Of a DNA stretch of 64,000 nucleotides, positions 54,564 through 63,276 are shown one piece after another. Source of the stretch: Clostridium sp. UBA4548 (lineage in GTDB: Bacteria; Bacillota; Clostridia; Clostridiales; Clostridiaceae). Under the pieces are notes generated by a model. It did not search any database and was not told the DNA's origin. It was given only the letters and a program-made list of their open reading frames with translations. The DNA lies in assembly GCF_002387895.1 (NCBI RefSeq), contig NZ_DGLI01000044.1:183940-247939 (forward strand). Reading direction: 5' to 3'. The translations under genes and the position numbers were made by a program. The first letter of the stretch is position 1, and each line of letters begins with the position of its first letter.

Positions 54564-55348
54564 TTACCACGCACCATTATATTGCAAGGTAATGGCTGCA
54601 TTTTTAGCTCCTTCTTCCATAGCTTTCTTTAAACCTTCTTCTTGAAGAAGGCCTTTTAAGAAGCCAGCTATGTAAGAGTCCCCTGCTCCCATGGTATCCT
54701 TTACTTTGCATGGCACAATGCCACAAGTAAGGAATTCTTTTCCATCATAACATAAACTCCCTTTATCTCCAAGGGTTACTGTGACAACCTTAGGCCCTTT
54801 TCATAAATCTCTTTCATAAATTTTCGAATAAATTCATTATCTCCATCATCATAGGCAAAAAAGGCATAATCCACTTGATAAATTGCCTTTTCAACAATAG
54901 GGTGAGAAAGTTTATTAGCAAAGTCAAAAGCAACTAAAGCACCTTTTTCTTTTATCTTATGAAGGTCATCCTCTATCATTCCCCAGATTCCTGTAACTAC
55001 CATATCATGGGAACATAAAAATTCAATATCCTCTTCTGAAAGTTTAAACTCTCTCAAAACACCTTCCTCGTAATCTCCAAATACCCGTTCTCCATTAATC
55101 AGCTCTACTTGAGCTACTGCTGTTTTCCCAGACAATATTCTTACATGAGAAATATCAATATTCTTTTCCCTTAAAGACTCCAAAATTAACTTTCCATTTT
55201 CATCATTTCCTATTACTCCTGTATAAGAAGCTTTTCCACCTAATCTTGTAAAATAAACTCCCACATTAACTGGGTTTCCACCTGGGAACCCTTTGTTAAG
55301 ACACTTATAATAATCTACACAATTATCCCCCACAGTTGCAAGCTTCAT
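54564..55348 (-). pseudogene. frlD: fructoselysine 6-kinase, frameshifted
   Basis: PfkB-family kinase that phosphorylates fructoselysine, broken by a one-base deletion. The 5' frame (from ATG 55348, MKLATVGDNCVDYYKCLNKG, then FPGGNPVNVGVY) ends after EKGLRLSQ at 54776. Shifting frame at about 54792-54797 (GGGCCT) restores VVTVTLGDKGS, the catalytic DTMGAGDSYIAGFL and the ending LQYNGAW, stopping at 54564. The restored length is 261 residues, the size of E. coli FrlD, and the C-terminal GAW is the same. Either a recent mutation or a sequencing error. The truncated product lacks the catalytic Asp and cannot work. Confidence 0.85.
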
Positions 55349-55362
55349 AATCTCCCCCCTTT

Positions 55363-56079
55363 TTAAGTTAGCACACTTGAAAACTTAATTTTATCAGATG
55401 TGACAATGGACTTAAAATACTCAACTGGATGATTCTCTCCATCATAAACTGTTCCTGAAACATAAAACATTGCTTTGCCAGGCTCAATATTTAACAGCTC
55501 TGCTTCGTAATTTGTAGCGTAAGTAATTCCTATACTTTCTTCTCCCTTTATGAGTTTAACCCCCTCCTCCTCAATTACAGAGTATAAAGATTCCTTAGAG
55601 AAGTCATGGTTAGTTAGCATTGAAAATCTGCCATAGTCCATAAAAGAAGTCTCAATCGTGACAGGTTCTTCGTCAATGTAGCGCAGACGTGTTAACACAA
55701 AAATTTTACTCCCTAAAGTTAAATGGAGTTTTTTAGTAGTTTCCTTATTGCTCTCTATTACTCTATAGTCCAATATTTTGCTAGTAAGCGTTTTATTATT
55801 GCTTCTAACTTCCTCAGATAAGGAGCTTAAATTTTGTAGGTTTCTTATGACCTTAGGTTCAGAAACATAAGTTCCAGAACCTTTCTTTTGATAAAGTTTC
55901 CCTTCAATAACCAATCTTTGAATTGCAAAGCGAAGGGTTGTTCTATTAAACCCCCACATTTCACAAAGATCTCTCTCAGATGGAATTTTTTCATGGGGCC
56001 TTATTTTATTTTTAATAATATAATATTCTATTTTTTCAATAGCCTCATCTCGAAAATGATTTTTATATTTTTCCTCCAT
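55363..56079 (-). CDS. frlR: GntR/HutC-family regulator of fructoselysine genes
   Basis: Transcription factor of 238 residues: GntR winged helix (about 10-78, KIPSERDLCEMWGFNRTTLR) and a UTRA domain (about 95-235). It resembles FrlR in position, between frlB and frlD on the same strand, 14 bp before frlD. It starts about 45 bp downstream of a 12-bp inverted repeat containing a TATAAT, a good candidate for its own operator. The effector is probably fructoselysine-6-phosphate; that is inference. Confidence 0.86.
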   Translation of the reverse strand: MEEKYKNHFRDEAIEKIEYYIIKNKIRPHEKIPSERDLCEMWGFNRTTLRFAIQRLVIEGKLYQKKGSGTYVSEPKVIRNLQNLSSLSEEVRSNNKTLTSKILDYRVIESNKETTKKLHLTLGSKIFVLTRLRYIDEEPVTIETSFMDYGRFSMLTNHDFSKESLYSVIEEEGVKLIKGEESIGITYATNYEAELLNIEPGKAMFYVSGTVYDGENHPVEYFKSIVTSDKIKFSSVLT

Positions 56080-56124
56080 AAATGCCTCCTAAATTTAGAT
56101 ATACCCTTTAATTAATTGTAGTAT

Positions 56125-56167
56125 TATACCCACCTGAAAGCAATACATTATTGTACAGGTGGGTATA
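56125..56167. promoter_or_regulatory. 12-bp inverted repeat, putative frlR operator/promoter
   Basis: TATACCCACCTG (56125-56136) and CAGGTGGGTATA (56156-56167) are perfect arms 19 bp apart. On the minus strand a TATAAT (56128-56123) overlaps the downstream arm. No T tract follows, so an operator is more likely than a terminator. A similar GGTGG-TACAAT occurs upstream of frlB near 57317-57328. Confidence 0.6.
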
Positions 56168-56220
56168 CAGAAGTTTATATCAAATTATAGAGAGGTAAAA
56201 GTATTACAAATGCGAGTAAG

Positions 56221-57246
56221 TTAATACTTCATTAATCCCCCATAATAGCGTCTGTCATCTGGATTATGATCTTTACTAATTGATAAATAATAGTAAAAAT
56301 ACTCTAAAGGTACAAATAAAACCATAGGTGAAAGCATCGGATGCAAATCACAGTTTAACTCTGCATAATCAAAAACTATGTAGTCATCAGTAAGTTGTTT
56401 TACAAAGTTAATTGTTCTTTCTGTTGTATGTCTTGATTCATCTGTGCCAAGGATAAATACATAGGGTACTCCTTTTTCTACCACTTCTAATGGACCATGT
56501 CTAAATTCTGCTGCATTAAGCATACATCCATGAGTCCAAGTGAATTCTAACATAGTAATAATTCCTTCTTTATATGCTAATGGGCGAAGTGGACCTGCTG
56601 CCACAGTATAAATAAAAGGCCACTTGCTTGCTTTCATTCCTAGTTCTTTAGATTTTTCTTCAACAGAAACCACAAGATCAGCTAAAACCTCAGGTAGCTT
56701 TTTCATATCTTGAAGAATCTTTGTTATCTCAGCATTTTCCTTTATAGCATTTATATATCTGCATGCAAGGTAATAAGTAGAAATTAAATGAATTTCCCAA
56801 ATACATTCAGCTCCATAACCAATTACAAATTCTGCTGCCTCTGATAGTGGTGTATTGGCAGCATCGCGAGTAATTCCTAGGGTTAAAGCGCCCTTTTCCC
56901 TAGCACGATTTATAGCCTCAAAAACTTCTTCAGTTTTTCCATAATGTGAAACCCCAACTACCAAGGTTCTTTCATCAAGTTTTGCTGGAAGGTGGTCTAA
57001 GAAATCAAAACCGCTATATGCTTCACAGGAAATTCCCGAGTACTTTTCAAATAACATTTTTGTAGTTTGACAAGCACAAAGTGGTGACCCACAAGCTACA
57101 AAATAAACACGATCTATTTTTCTTTCTATCATCTTCCTAACAATAACATCAATTTTAGGAAAATCATTAGTCATTAAACTTTTTACTTCAGTAACCATGT
57201 TTTCAGTCACTAAAAAATCAACGGTATTTTTATCAATATTTAACAT
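56221..57246 (-). CDS. frlB: fructoselysine 6-phosphate deglycase
   Basis: SIS-fold enzyme that splits fructoselysine-6-phosphate into lysine and glucose-6-phosphate. The 341 residues are full length with two SIS domains (about 40-165 and 205-325). VACGSPLCACQT, GVSHYGKTEEVFEA, EFTWTHGCMLNAAEFRHGPL, DESRHTTERTINFVKQ and the C-terminal DHNPDDRRYYGGL match E. coli FrlB very closely from memory. Start ATG 57246 has GGGAG. It is first in the cluster frlB-frlR-frlD-gntR. No dedicated transporter is present, so uptake must be encoded elsewhere. Confidence 0.93.
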   Translation of the reverse strand: MLNIDKNTVDFLVTENMVTEVKSLMTNDFPKIDVIVRKMIERKIDRVYFVACGSPLCACQTTKMLFEKYSGISCEAYSGFDFLDHLPAKLDERTLVVGVSHYGKTEEVFEAINRAREKGALTLGITRDAANTPLSEAAEFVIGYGAECIWEIHLISTYYLACRYINAIKENAEITKILQDMKKLPEVLADLVVSVEEKSKELGMKASKWPFIYTVAAGPLRPLAYKEGIITMLEFTWTHGCMLNAAEFRHGPLEVVEKGVPYVFILGTDESRHTTERTINFVKQLTDDYIVFDYAELNCDLHPMLSPMVLFVPLEYFYYYLSISKDHNPDDRRYYGGLMKY

Positions 57247-57641
57247 ACTCCCTTATCCCCTTTTCTACCTTTAAATAACTATACAAGTTAACCATATTTT
57301 TAAACCACTTTTATTGTACCACCTTTTAGAATATTTTGTCAATTGTTAATAAATTATCTTTTCACACAATAACCATATTTTCTCGAAAATAAGTGTTATA
57401 ATTCTTTTATAGGTTGAAACTGTATTAATTAAGTAACGAACAAGTCCATTTAATCTATGTCTTCGAATAAGTGTTTTTTCAAAATATAGGCACAAAAATG
57501 TGAATTCTTTTCAAGTTCAATTAATATAATTAGCTAAGTTTCTATTAATATTGAGGAATTGTTAATTTTAAACACACATAAAGTTTCGAACTTCTTTATC
57601 TATAAACTACTTAATTTTAGTGCTGTTATGGGGGGATTACT
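57247..57641. other. gap between frlB and the second GNAT gene
   Basis: About 395 bp between divergent genes. A sequence GGTGGTACAATAAA on the minus strand near 57317-57328 resembles the frl inverted-repeat arm. A short stretch TAACGAACAAGTCCATTTAAT near 57433-57453 recalls the palindromic end of the dispersed structured element but the rest is absent. Nothing else is visible. Confidence 0.35.
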
Positions 57642-58493
57642 ATGATAAGAGATTTTGAATCACAAGATAGTGAAAGGATTAAAAAATTATTAGAACAGGA
57701 CCATATCTTAGAAAAAGAAACTATAGATTTATTTTTGGAAGATGAAGATAAAACTCTTAGAGTATATGAGGATACAGAGATAAAAGGATTCTTTTATTTT
57801 AAAAAAACTAATAGTGAAGAAAATGAATATAGAGTTTTAGTTTATGTGTGTCCTGAAGGGAGAAGAAAAGGAATTGGGACTATTTTATATAATAGTGCTT
57901 ATGATACTTTAAAAGAGTTAAAAGCAAATATATTAACTACTTATTTCAATGTGACTTTAGAGAATCCTAATAAATTCTATAGAAATCTAGGATTTAGAAA
58001 ATGGTGGGTATATCATGAAGCCTACTATACGAATAAAAAGTCTATGTTTGAGGTGGATTTAACTTTTATACCCTATGAAGATAAGTATTTTCCTTCCTAC
58101 TCAAAACTTATACAAGACTGTTTTTATGAGTTAAGAAAAGAAAATGATATTAAGCCTTATATTGTTTCTTTCACTGAAAAAGATAGAGAAAATAAGGCAT
58201 CAACTAAAGATTCAACTTACCTTTCCTTTGAAGGTGAAGAGCTAGTGGCAGCAGTGGTTGTAAAAGATGGTTACATAGATACTATAGTTGTTTCTCCTTC
58301 TCATCAAGGAAAAGGTTTAGGGAGAAAAGCAACTGAATTTGCTATAAATAAAGCTTTAGAACAAAACCCAAATTCAGTCCATCTTTCCGTGTTAGGTTGG
58401 AACAAAAAAGCCATAGAGCTTTATAAAAAATTAGGGTTTAAAATAACAAAAACTGTGCACTTTTATAGACAGTTTTGTGATAAAGAATTTTAA
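57642..58493 (+). CDS. tandem two-domain GNAT acetyltransferase, paralogue 2
   Basis: Second 283-residue double GNAT, start ATG 57642 after GGGGGG. Acetyl-CoA loops are GRRKGIGTILYNSA near 86 and SPSHQGKGLGRKATEFAINK near 222. It aligns without large gaps to the protein at 44216-45067, with shared ILTTYF, YEDKYF, YELRKENDIKPY and FYRQFCDK. The N-terminal domain of both keeps a recognisable fold, so neither copy looks decayed. Substrate unknown. Ends at its own terminator. Confidence 0.85.
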   Translation: MIRDFESQDSERIKKLLEQDHILEKETIDLFLEDEDKTLRVYEDTEIKGFFYFKKTNSEENEYRVLVYVCPEGRRKGIGTILYNSAYDTLKELKANILTTYFNVTLENPNKFYRNLGFRKWWVYHEAYYTNKKSMFEVDLTFIPYEDKYFPSYSKLIQDCFYELRKENDIKPYIVSFTEKDRENKASTKDSTYLSFEGEELVAAVVVKDGYIDTIVVSPSHQGKGLGRKATEFAINKALEQNPNSVHLSVLGWNKKAIELYKKLGFKITKTVHFYRQFCDKEF

Positions 58494-58498
58494 AATAT

Positions 58499-58528
58499 AA
58501 AAAGATGCTTAATTAAAAGCATCTTTTT
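58499..58528. terminator. bidirectional terminator
   Basis: AAAAAGATGCTT pairs with AAGCATCTTTTT (12 bp, 6-base loop), between the convergent GNAT and HelD-like genes. Confidence 0.88.
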
Positions 58529-58555
58529 GTTATATCTCTTATAATATTAAACATT

Positions 58556-60841
58556 TTAGTATGACTTGGAACCCGTATATAATCTTGGGTCTATGTCCTG
58601 AATAAATCTTGATGGCTTATTAACAAAATGAATATGAAGCCTATGAAGAGCCCTTGTACAAATAGTATAAAACAATTTTCTCTCCCCTTCTTCCTTATAT
58701 TCTTCCTCATCTCCATCAACTATTATAACCCCATCAAACTCTAATCCCTTTGCTAAATAAGAAGGTGTTACTGTTATTCCTGAGTTAAACTCTGAGTCAT
58801 CCTTTTGAAGTAAATGTATTTCCTCTTCAATATTCCTCATCTTCATAAGATGTTTGTAAACCCTTGAGGCCTTAGAAGCAGTTCTGCATATAATTCCTAT
58901 GGATTCCATTCCAGAGGCTTTCATTGCCTCAACATCATGAATTACAGCTTCCATCTTCCCTTCCTCATCTAAAGACTTAATTATCTTAGGCTTTTCCCCT
59001 TCACGATAGGTATTTTCAAAATCATAAGCCTTTAAAATTTCCCTTGTAAAGTTAGATATTTCTGTGGTGCAGCGATAGCTTTTTGTAAGATTCATGATTG
59101 AGGATTTCCTATCCCCAAAAATATCAACAATTACATTATAGTCTAAGGTATTTACATTAGGATTAATAGACTGATTTATGTCTCCTAAGATGGTGAAGCC
59201 AGCTTTAGGGAACAGTTTTTTTATAATTAAATACTGGAAAGGTGAGTAGTCTTGAGCTTCATCTATGATTACATATTTTATGCTATTCATTGCCCTTTCA
59301 CAGCCAAGGGCATAATTTATATAAAGCAGTGGAGTAATATCCTCATACTTTATAATTCCACTTTGAAGAAAATTAAAGGACTGGGTTAGGATTTCCTTAA
59401 TGTTTGAAGGCAAGTCTAAGCCTTGAGCTAGGTTTAGGAATAACTTATCATTACTCAAAAGGTTCTTGTAGCTTCTTAGAGGATTTATTGAAAGTGTACG
59501 TCTAATATAACCTTTTAAATCCTGTAGTTCGCTTTTAAGCTTCACTCTGCTCATTGACTCAATATCATCATAGAAATCATCACTTTCACTAAGCTCTTCT
59601 TCTATTTGCTTAAGCCTTTCTTTTTCCACAGGTTTAATCCGCTGTTCTATATCCTGAATAATCTCCTTAAATCTGTGATCCATTGGCCATTTGCTGTAAG
59701 TGGTGTAAAACAAGGACTTAATTTCCTCTCCCTTAATAATTGGGAAGCCTTTGAAATTAATATCTGAAAACTTTACACCCTCTCTTTCTATATAGTCCAC
59801 ATATCTTTTTATAACTTCAGCAAACAAAACTGAGGTTTTAAAGGTAATATTGTCTTTTCTCAAATAATAATCTCTATTTCTTTTTGCTGAAAGTATATAT
59901 TCCATTTGCTCACTAGAATCTTCTATTCTTAAATTTCCCTTTAAAGAATTTCTCACATATTCCATAAAGGTAGTTTGGTACGCATTATTTTCTCCTAGCT
60001 CAGGAAGAACCCCTGAAATATAATCATTAAAGATATCATTAGGAGAAAAAATCACTACATTCTCGGAGGTTACATTCTTGTTGGCATACTTATAAAGAAT
60101 ATAGGCAACTCTATGAAGGGCTATGGAAGTTTTTCCACTACCCGCTGGTCCCTGAACAATAAGCACAGAGTTATCTTCATCACGAATTACCTTGTTTTGT
60201 TCCTTTTGAATAGAAGTTATTATGGTCTTCATCTTTTCATCGCTACTTTTGCTTAAGGTTTTTTGAAGAATATCATCATCAATTTTAAGACTGCTATTAA
60301 ACACATAGTCAAGATGTCCCTTTGAAATTCCAAACTGTCTCTTCAAAGTGACTTCCCCAGCTATTGTTCCTTCTGGACATTTATAAGAAGCCTTCCCCTC
60401 TTCATTCTCATAAAATAAGCTGCATACTGGAGCTCTCCAGTCGTATATAAGCATTTCATAATCTTCATCAATTAAAGTTCCAACACCAATATAAATATTA
60501 TCTTGAAATCTTTCTCCCTGCTCTAAAAAGTCCACTCTACCAAAATAAGGTGATGATAGCAGTTTTTTAAGCTTCTTAACTGCAACATTTTTTGTTTCTT
60601 GCCTTTGTTCTTCTCTTTTAACAGCACGAATATTTTGAGTTATATCTACTATGGTATTTAAGTCAGACATGCTTTCAGGCACAATAGGTTGTGTTTCCCA
60701 GAAACTTTTTTTAATTTCCTTAGCTTCATTTATAGCTCTTTCTTTATCATCCTCAGCCTGTGCAAGTTGCTCTTTAATAGTATTAATAGTTTTCTTTAAT
60801 CTCTCTTCTTCATAGATTCTTTCTTCAATAGAAATACTCAT
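58556..60841 (-). CDS. helD: HelD-like UvrD/Rep-family helicase, RNA polymerase recycling factor
   Basis: ATP-dependent motor of 761 residues; ATG 60841 follows GGAGG, and an in-frame ATG 12 bases upstream overlaps the site. An N-terminal coiled coil (about 5-55, rich in Glu/Lys) suits insertion into the RNA polymerase secondary channel. RVDFLEQGERFQDNIYIGVG and YDWRAPVCSLFYE are typical of HelD. Walker A is GPAGSGKTSIALHR near 232, the DEAQDYS Walker B near 525, and motif VI-like FYTICTRALHRLHI near 735. Its family releases stalled RNA polymerase from DNA. Some clostridial paralogues act in DNA repair or antibiotic resistance. Confidence 0.88.
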   Translation of the reverse strand: MSISIEERIYEEERLKKTINTIKEQLAQAEDDKERAINEAKEIKKSFWETQPIVPESMSDLNTIVDITQNIRAVKREEQRQETKNVAVKKLKKLLSSPYFGRVDFLEQGERFQDNIYIGVGTLIDEDYEMLIYDWRAPVCSLFYENEEGKASYKCPEGTIAGEVTLKRQFGISKGHLDYVFNSSLKIDDDILQKTLSKSSDEKMKTIITSIQKEQNKVIRDEDNSVLIVQGPAGSGKTSIALHRVAYILYKYANKNVTSENVVIFSPNDIFNDYISGVLPELGENNAYQTTFMEYVRNSLKGNLRIEDSSEQMEYILSAKRNRDYYLRKDNITFKTSVLFAEVIKRYVDYIEREGVKFSDINFKGFPIIKGEEIKSLFYTTYSKWPMDHRFKEIIQDIEQRIKPVEKERLKQIEEELSESDDFYDDIESMSRVKLKSELQDLKGYIRRTLSINPLRSYKNLLSNDKLFLNLAQGLDLPSNIKEILTQSFNFLQSGIIKYEDITPLLYINYALGCERAMNSIKYVIIDEAQDYSPFQYLIIKKLFPKAGFTILGDINQSINPNVNTLDYNVIVDIFGDRKSSIMNLTKSYRCTTEISNFTREILKAYDFENTYREGEKPKIIKSLDEEGKMEAVIHDVEAMKASGMESIGIICRTASKASRVYKHLMKMRNIEEEIHLLQKDDSEFNSGITVTPSYLAKGLEFDGVIIVDGDEEEYKEEGERKLFYTICTRALHRLHIHFVNKPSRFIQDIDPRLYTGSKSY

Positions 60842-61478
60842 ATAAACCTCCATAATAACTTAATTTGAAATAAAAACTTATAAAGTATAACCTCCCTGGA
60901 ATATATTTTGTATATAAATTTACATAGTAACTAAAATGTTATCCAAAAATTTTTATGTATAGCAATCAGCTATCTTTGTAAAGTCTTGATTTTGGTTCAC
61001 TATAACATAATATAGGAAAAGTTATCAAAGTGTAAGACTGTTAAATAAATTTTATTTATGGTATAATATAGGTGAGGGATAGAATTAAATATTAAGCTTA
61101 ATAAAAGATGTTTATATATAAAAGGAAAGTCAGCTAGACTTTCCTTTTTACTTTATACTAAATTAAACCTTTATGCAAATGCTAATAATATAAGTTTTTT
61201 ATGAGAATTTTTATATTACACTTAAGGAAGCTATATGAGTTCCTTTTTCATTTTACATTTTTACTTAGAATTATCCCTTGACTACAACCTTACGTCATAG
61301 TTTACAATATAAAATATAAGTACAAAAATAAATATAAAAGCATTCTCTTCTTCAATGATTTACGTAAATTATAAAAATATCCTACTATTTCCTAAAAAAG
61401 ATAACGTTGAACTATCTGTAATTGAGGCTGTTATTTCACCTACTAATTTAATACTAGAAGAATCAAAAGGAGTTTGGC
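60842..61478. other. gap with orphan promoter-like and terminator signals
   Basis: About 640 bp without an ORF. A TATAAT sits near 61062-61068, and 55 bp further is a hairpin AAAGGAAAGTC (61121-61131) with GACTTTCCTTT (61137-61147) followed by T residues. Together they could define a short RNA of about 75 bases with no coding capacity. Its -35 box is poor. The rest is AT-rich. Confidence 0.35.
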
Positions 61479-62243
61479 ATGAAAAAGCAATCATTTAATG
61501 TTAAAGACATTGTTAGGATAACTGGGGTAACCACAAGAACATTACACTATTACGATAAAATAAACTTGTTAAAGCCAAGTGGTAAATCCGATAATGGTTA
61601 TAGAGTATACTGTATAGAGGATTTAGAAAATCTTCAAACCATTTTGTTTTTCAAAGAAATGGACCTAACCTTAAGAGAAATATCGGATATTATGAGGCTT
61701 TCTAAGGAAGAGCAGCGTAAAGTCTTAAATCAGCATTACCAAACTTTAATACTTAAACAACAGAGATTAGGAACAATTATTCATGCCGTAGAAGATTATA
61801 TATCTGGAAAAGATATATTTAACTTGAATATTTTTAAAAATTCAACGGTGTTGCCACTACAAGAACAATATAATCGCGAGGCCAAAATAGTGTATGGTGA
61901 TACAGAAAAATATAGGGAATATGAGAAAAATCTAGAAAAACTATCTGATGCTGAAAAAGAAGTTTTTAAAGATGAATTTGCACAAAACATGGAAAACATA
62001 TTTAAAAAGTTAGCCTTCCGGATTAATGAAGCTCCTTCATCAAGCGAGGCTCAAGAATTAATGGAAGAATGGAAAAGTTACCTAGAGAAGTCCATGGTTT
62101 GCGATAGAGAAATACTAGAATGCATTGCACATACTTATAAAAATGATAATAGATTTAAAAAATATATTAATCAATTTAGTGATAAAGATTTAAGTAGCTT
62201 TATTTACGAGGCAATTATGCATTATGCCAAAAATGTTAAATAG
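61479..62243 (+). CDS. MerR-family regulator with TipAS-like effector domain
   Basis: Transcription factor of 254 residues, start ATG 61479 after AAGGAG. Residues 5-75 are the MerR winged helix (FNVKDIVRITGVTTRTLHYY, DNGYRVYCIEDLENLQTILF), 75-115 a dimerising helix, and about 135-250 a helical TipAS-like ligand domain. Relatives bind thiopeptide antibiotics or other hydrophobic drugs and activate their own or neighbouring genes. A flavodoxin gene follows 66 bp downstream on the same strand and may be its target. Confidence 0.87.
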   Translation: MKKQSFNVKDIVRITGVTTRTLHYYDKINLLKPSGKSDNGYRVYCIEDLENLQTILFFKEMDLTLREISDIMRLSKEEQRKVLNQHYQTLILKQQRLGTIIHAVEDYISGKDIFNLNIFKNSTVLPLQEQYNREAKIVYGDTEKYREYEKNLEKLSDAEKEVFKDEFAQNMENIFKKLAFRINEAPSSSEAQELMEEWKSYLEKSMVCDREILECIAHTYKNDNRFKKYINQFSDKDLSSFIYEAIMHYAKNVK

Positions 62244-62309
62244 CCTATTGGTAAATAGCTTTATAAATAACTTTATAAACTGAAATGCTAAAAAAGGAAG
62301 TGACAGATT

Positions 62310-62783
62310 ATGAAAGATACACTAATTGTTTATTATTCTCTTTTTGAAACCACAAAAAATTTGGCCTTAGAAATAGCAAAACAAACTGGTGGCACAATAA
62401 GAGAACTTATACCAGATAAGAAATACTCCTTTGACTATAACACTGCTTGTAAAGAAGCTAGGAGTGAAATTTCCCGTGGATATTGCCCAAAACTATTAAG
62501 TGGGAATGAATCAATAGATGATTATAAAACAATATTTATTGGATCACCTAACTGGTTTAAAACATTTGCTCCTCCAGTTATGAGTTTTCTTAGACAACAT
62601 AACTTTTCTGGAAAAACAGTAATACCCTTTTGTACTCATGGAGGTGGTGGATTCGGTAAAATTGAAGATGATATAGCTAAAGAATGTTCAGAATCCATAC
62701 TTCTACCTGGTATTGCTGTAAATGGCATTGTTGACCCTGAACAGGTGGCAAATTGGCTTAACTCAATTGGCTTTGAGTTATAA
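62310..62783 (+). CDS. flavodoxin
   Basis: FMN electron carrier of 157 residues. The phosphate loop is YYSLFETTKNLALE (9-22), a variant of the T/S-x-T-G-x-T loop without Gly. The FMN-ring motifs are SPNWFKTFAPPVMSFL near 82 and FCTHGGGGFGKIEDDI near 113. Start ATG follows AAGGAAG. It is downstream of a MerR regulator and possibly co-transcribed. Flavodoxin-like quinone reductases or drug-reducing proteins are alternatives. Confidence 0.85.
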   Translation: MKDTLIVYYSLFETTKNLALEIAKQTGGTIRELIPDKKYSFDYNTACKEARSEISRGYCPKLLSGNESIDDYKTIFIGSPNWFKTFAPPVMSFLRQHNFSGKTVIPFCTHGGGGFGKIEDDIAKECSESILLPGIAVNGIVDPEQVANWLNSIGFEL

Positions 62784-62900
62784 TACATTCACATTTGTCA
62801 GAGTAATAACTAGTAAGTATAATTTGAAAATTTGAGTATATTGTAGGCTTCCAAAGTGAAAACCTACCTTGTTTATCTTCTATAAGCCTTAAGGTAACTA

Positions 62901-62946
62901 ATAGAGGACCATAACTACAAATTAACTTGTAGTTATGGTCCTCTAT
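62901..62946. terminator. 20-bp perfect hairpin after flavodoxin
   Basis: ATAGAGGACCATAACTACAA (62901-62920) pairs base for base with 62927-62946 around a 6-base loop. There is no T tract. It is unusually long for a terminator and may stabilise a transcript or be an inverted repeat of mobile origin. Confidence 0.6.
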
Positions 62947-63002
62947 GTGTCCTTATGTTGTTTTGTGAAGCAATATTTTATGCTTCAACGAAAAACTCTA
63001 AT

Positions 63003-63107
63003 GGAACCAAGTTAGGAATACTAAAAAGTTGCTTTCTGACTTTGGTTCCTTTTTATAGGGAACCAGAGTTAAAACTTAACTTATACATGAGTCCTACCCT
63101 GGTTCCC
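63003..63107. repeat. tandem pair of GGAACCA hairpins
   Basis: Hairpin 1: GGAACCAA (63003-63010) with TTGGTTCC (63042-63049), followed by TTTTT. Hairpin 2: GGGAACCAG (63058-63066) with CTGGTTCCC (63099-63107). The units are alike in stems and in spacing but differ in loops. GGAACCAAGTTAGGAA also occurs, inverted, at 29896-29911 in repeat family F. A third hairpin GAAGCA with TGCTTC lies just before, near 62966-62985. Confidence 0.55.
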
Positions 63108-63276
63108 TTAAGGGTCTCAGGATATGAATAAGTTAAAATTCCATCAAGGAATCCTATAAAAACAAAGGAAGTCATTATGATCTTCCTTAAAAGTTTGTAT
63201 GCTTTTAGCATTATAGACAGAATAGCCAAAGCTAAGAATAAATACTCTTCGCTATTTTAAACCTTCCACTTAATTA

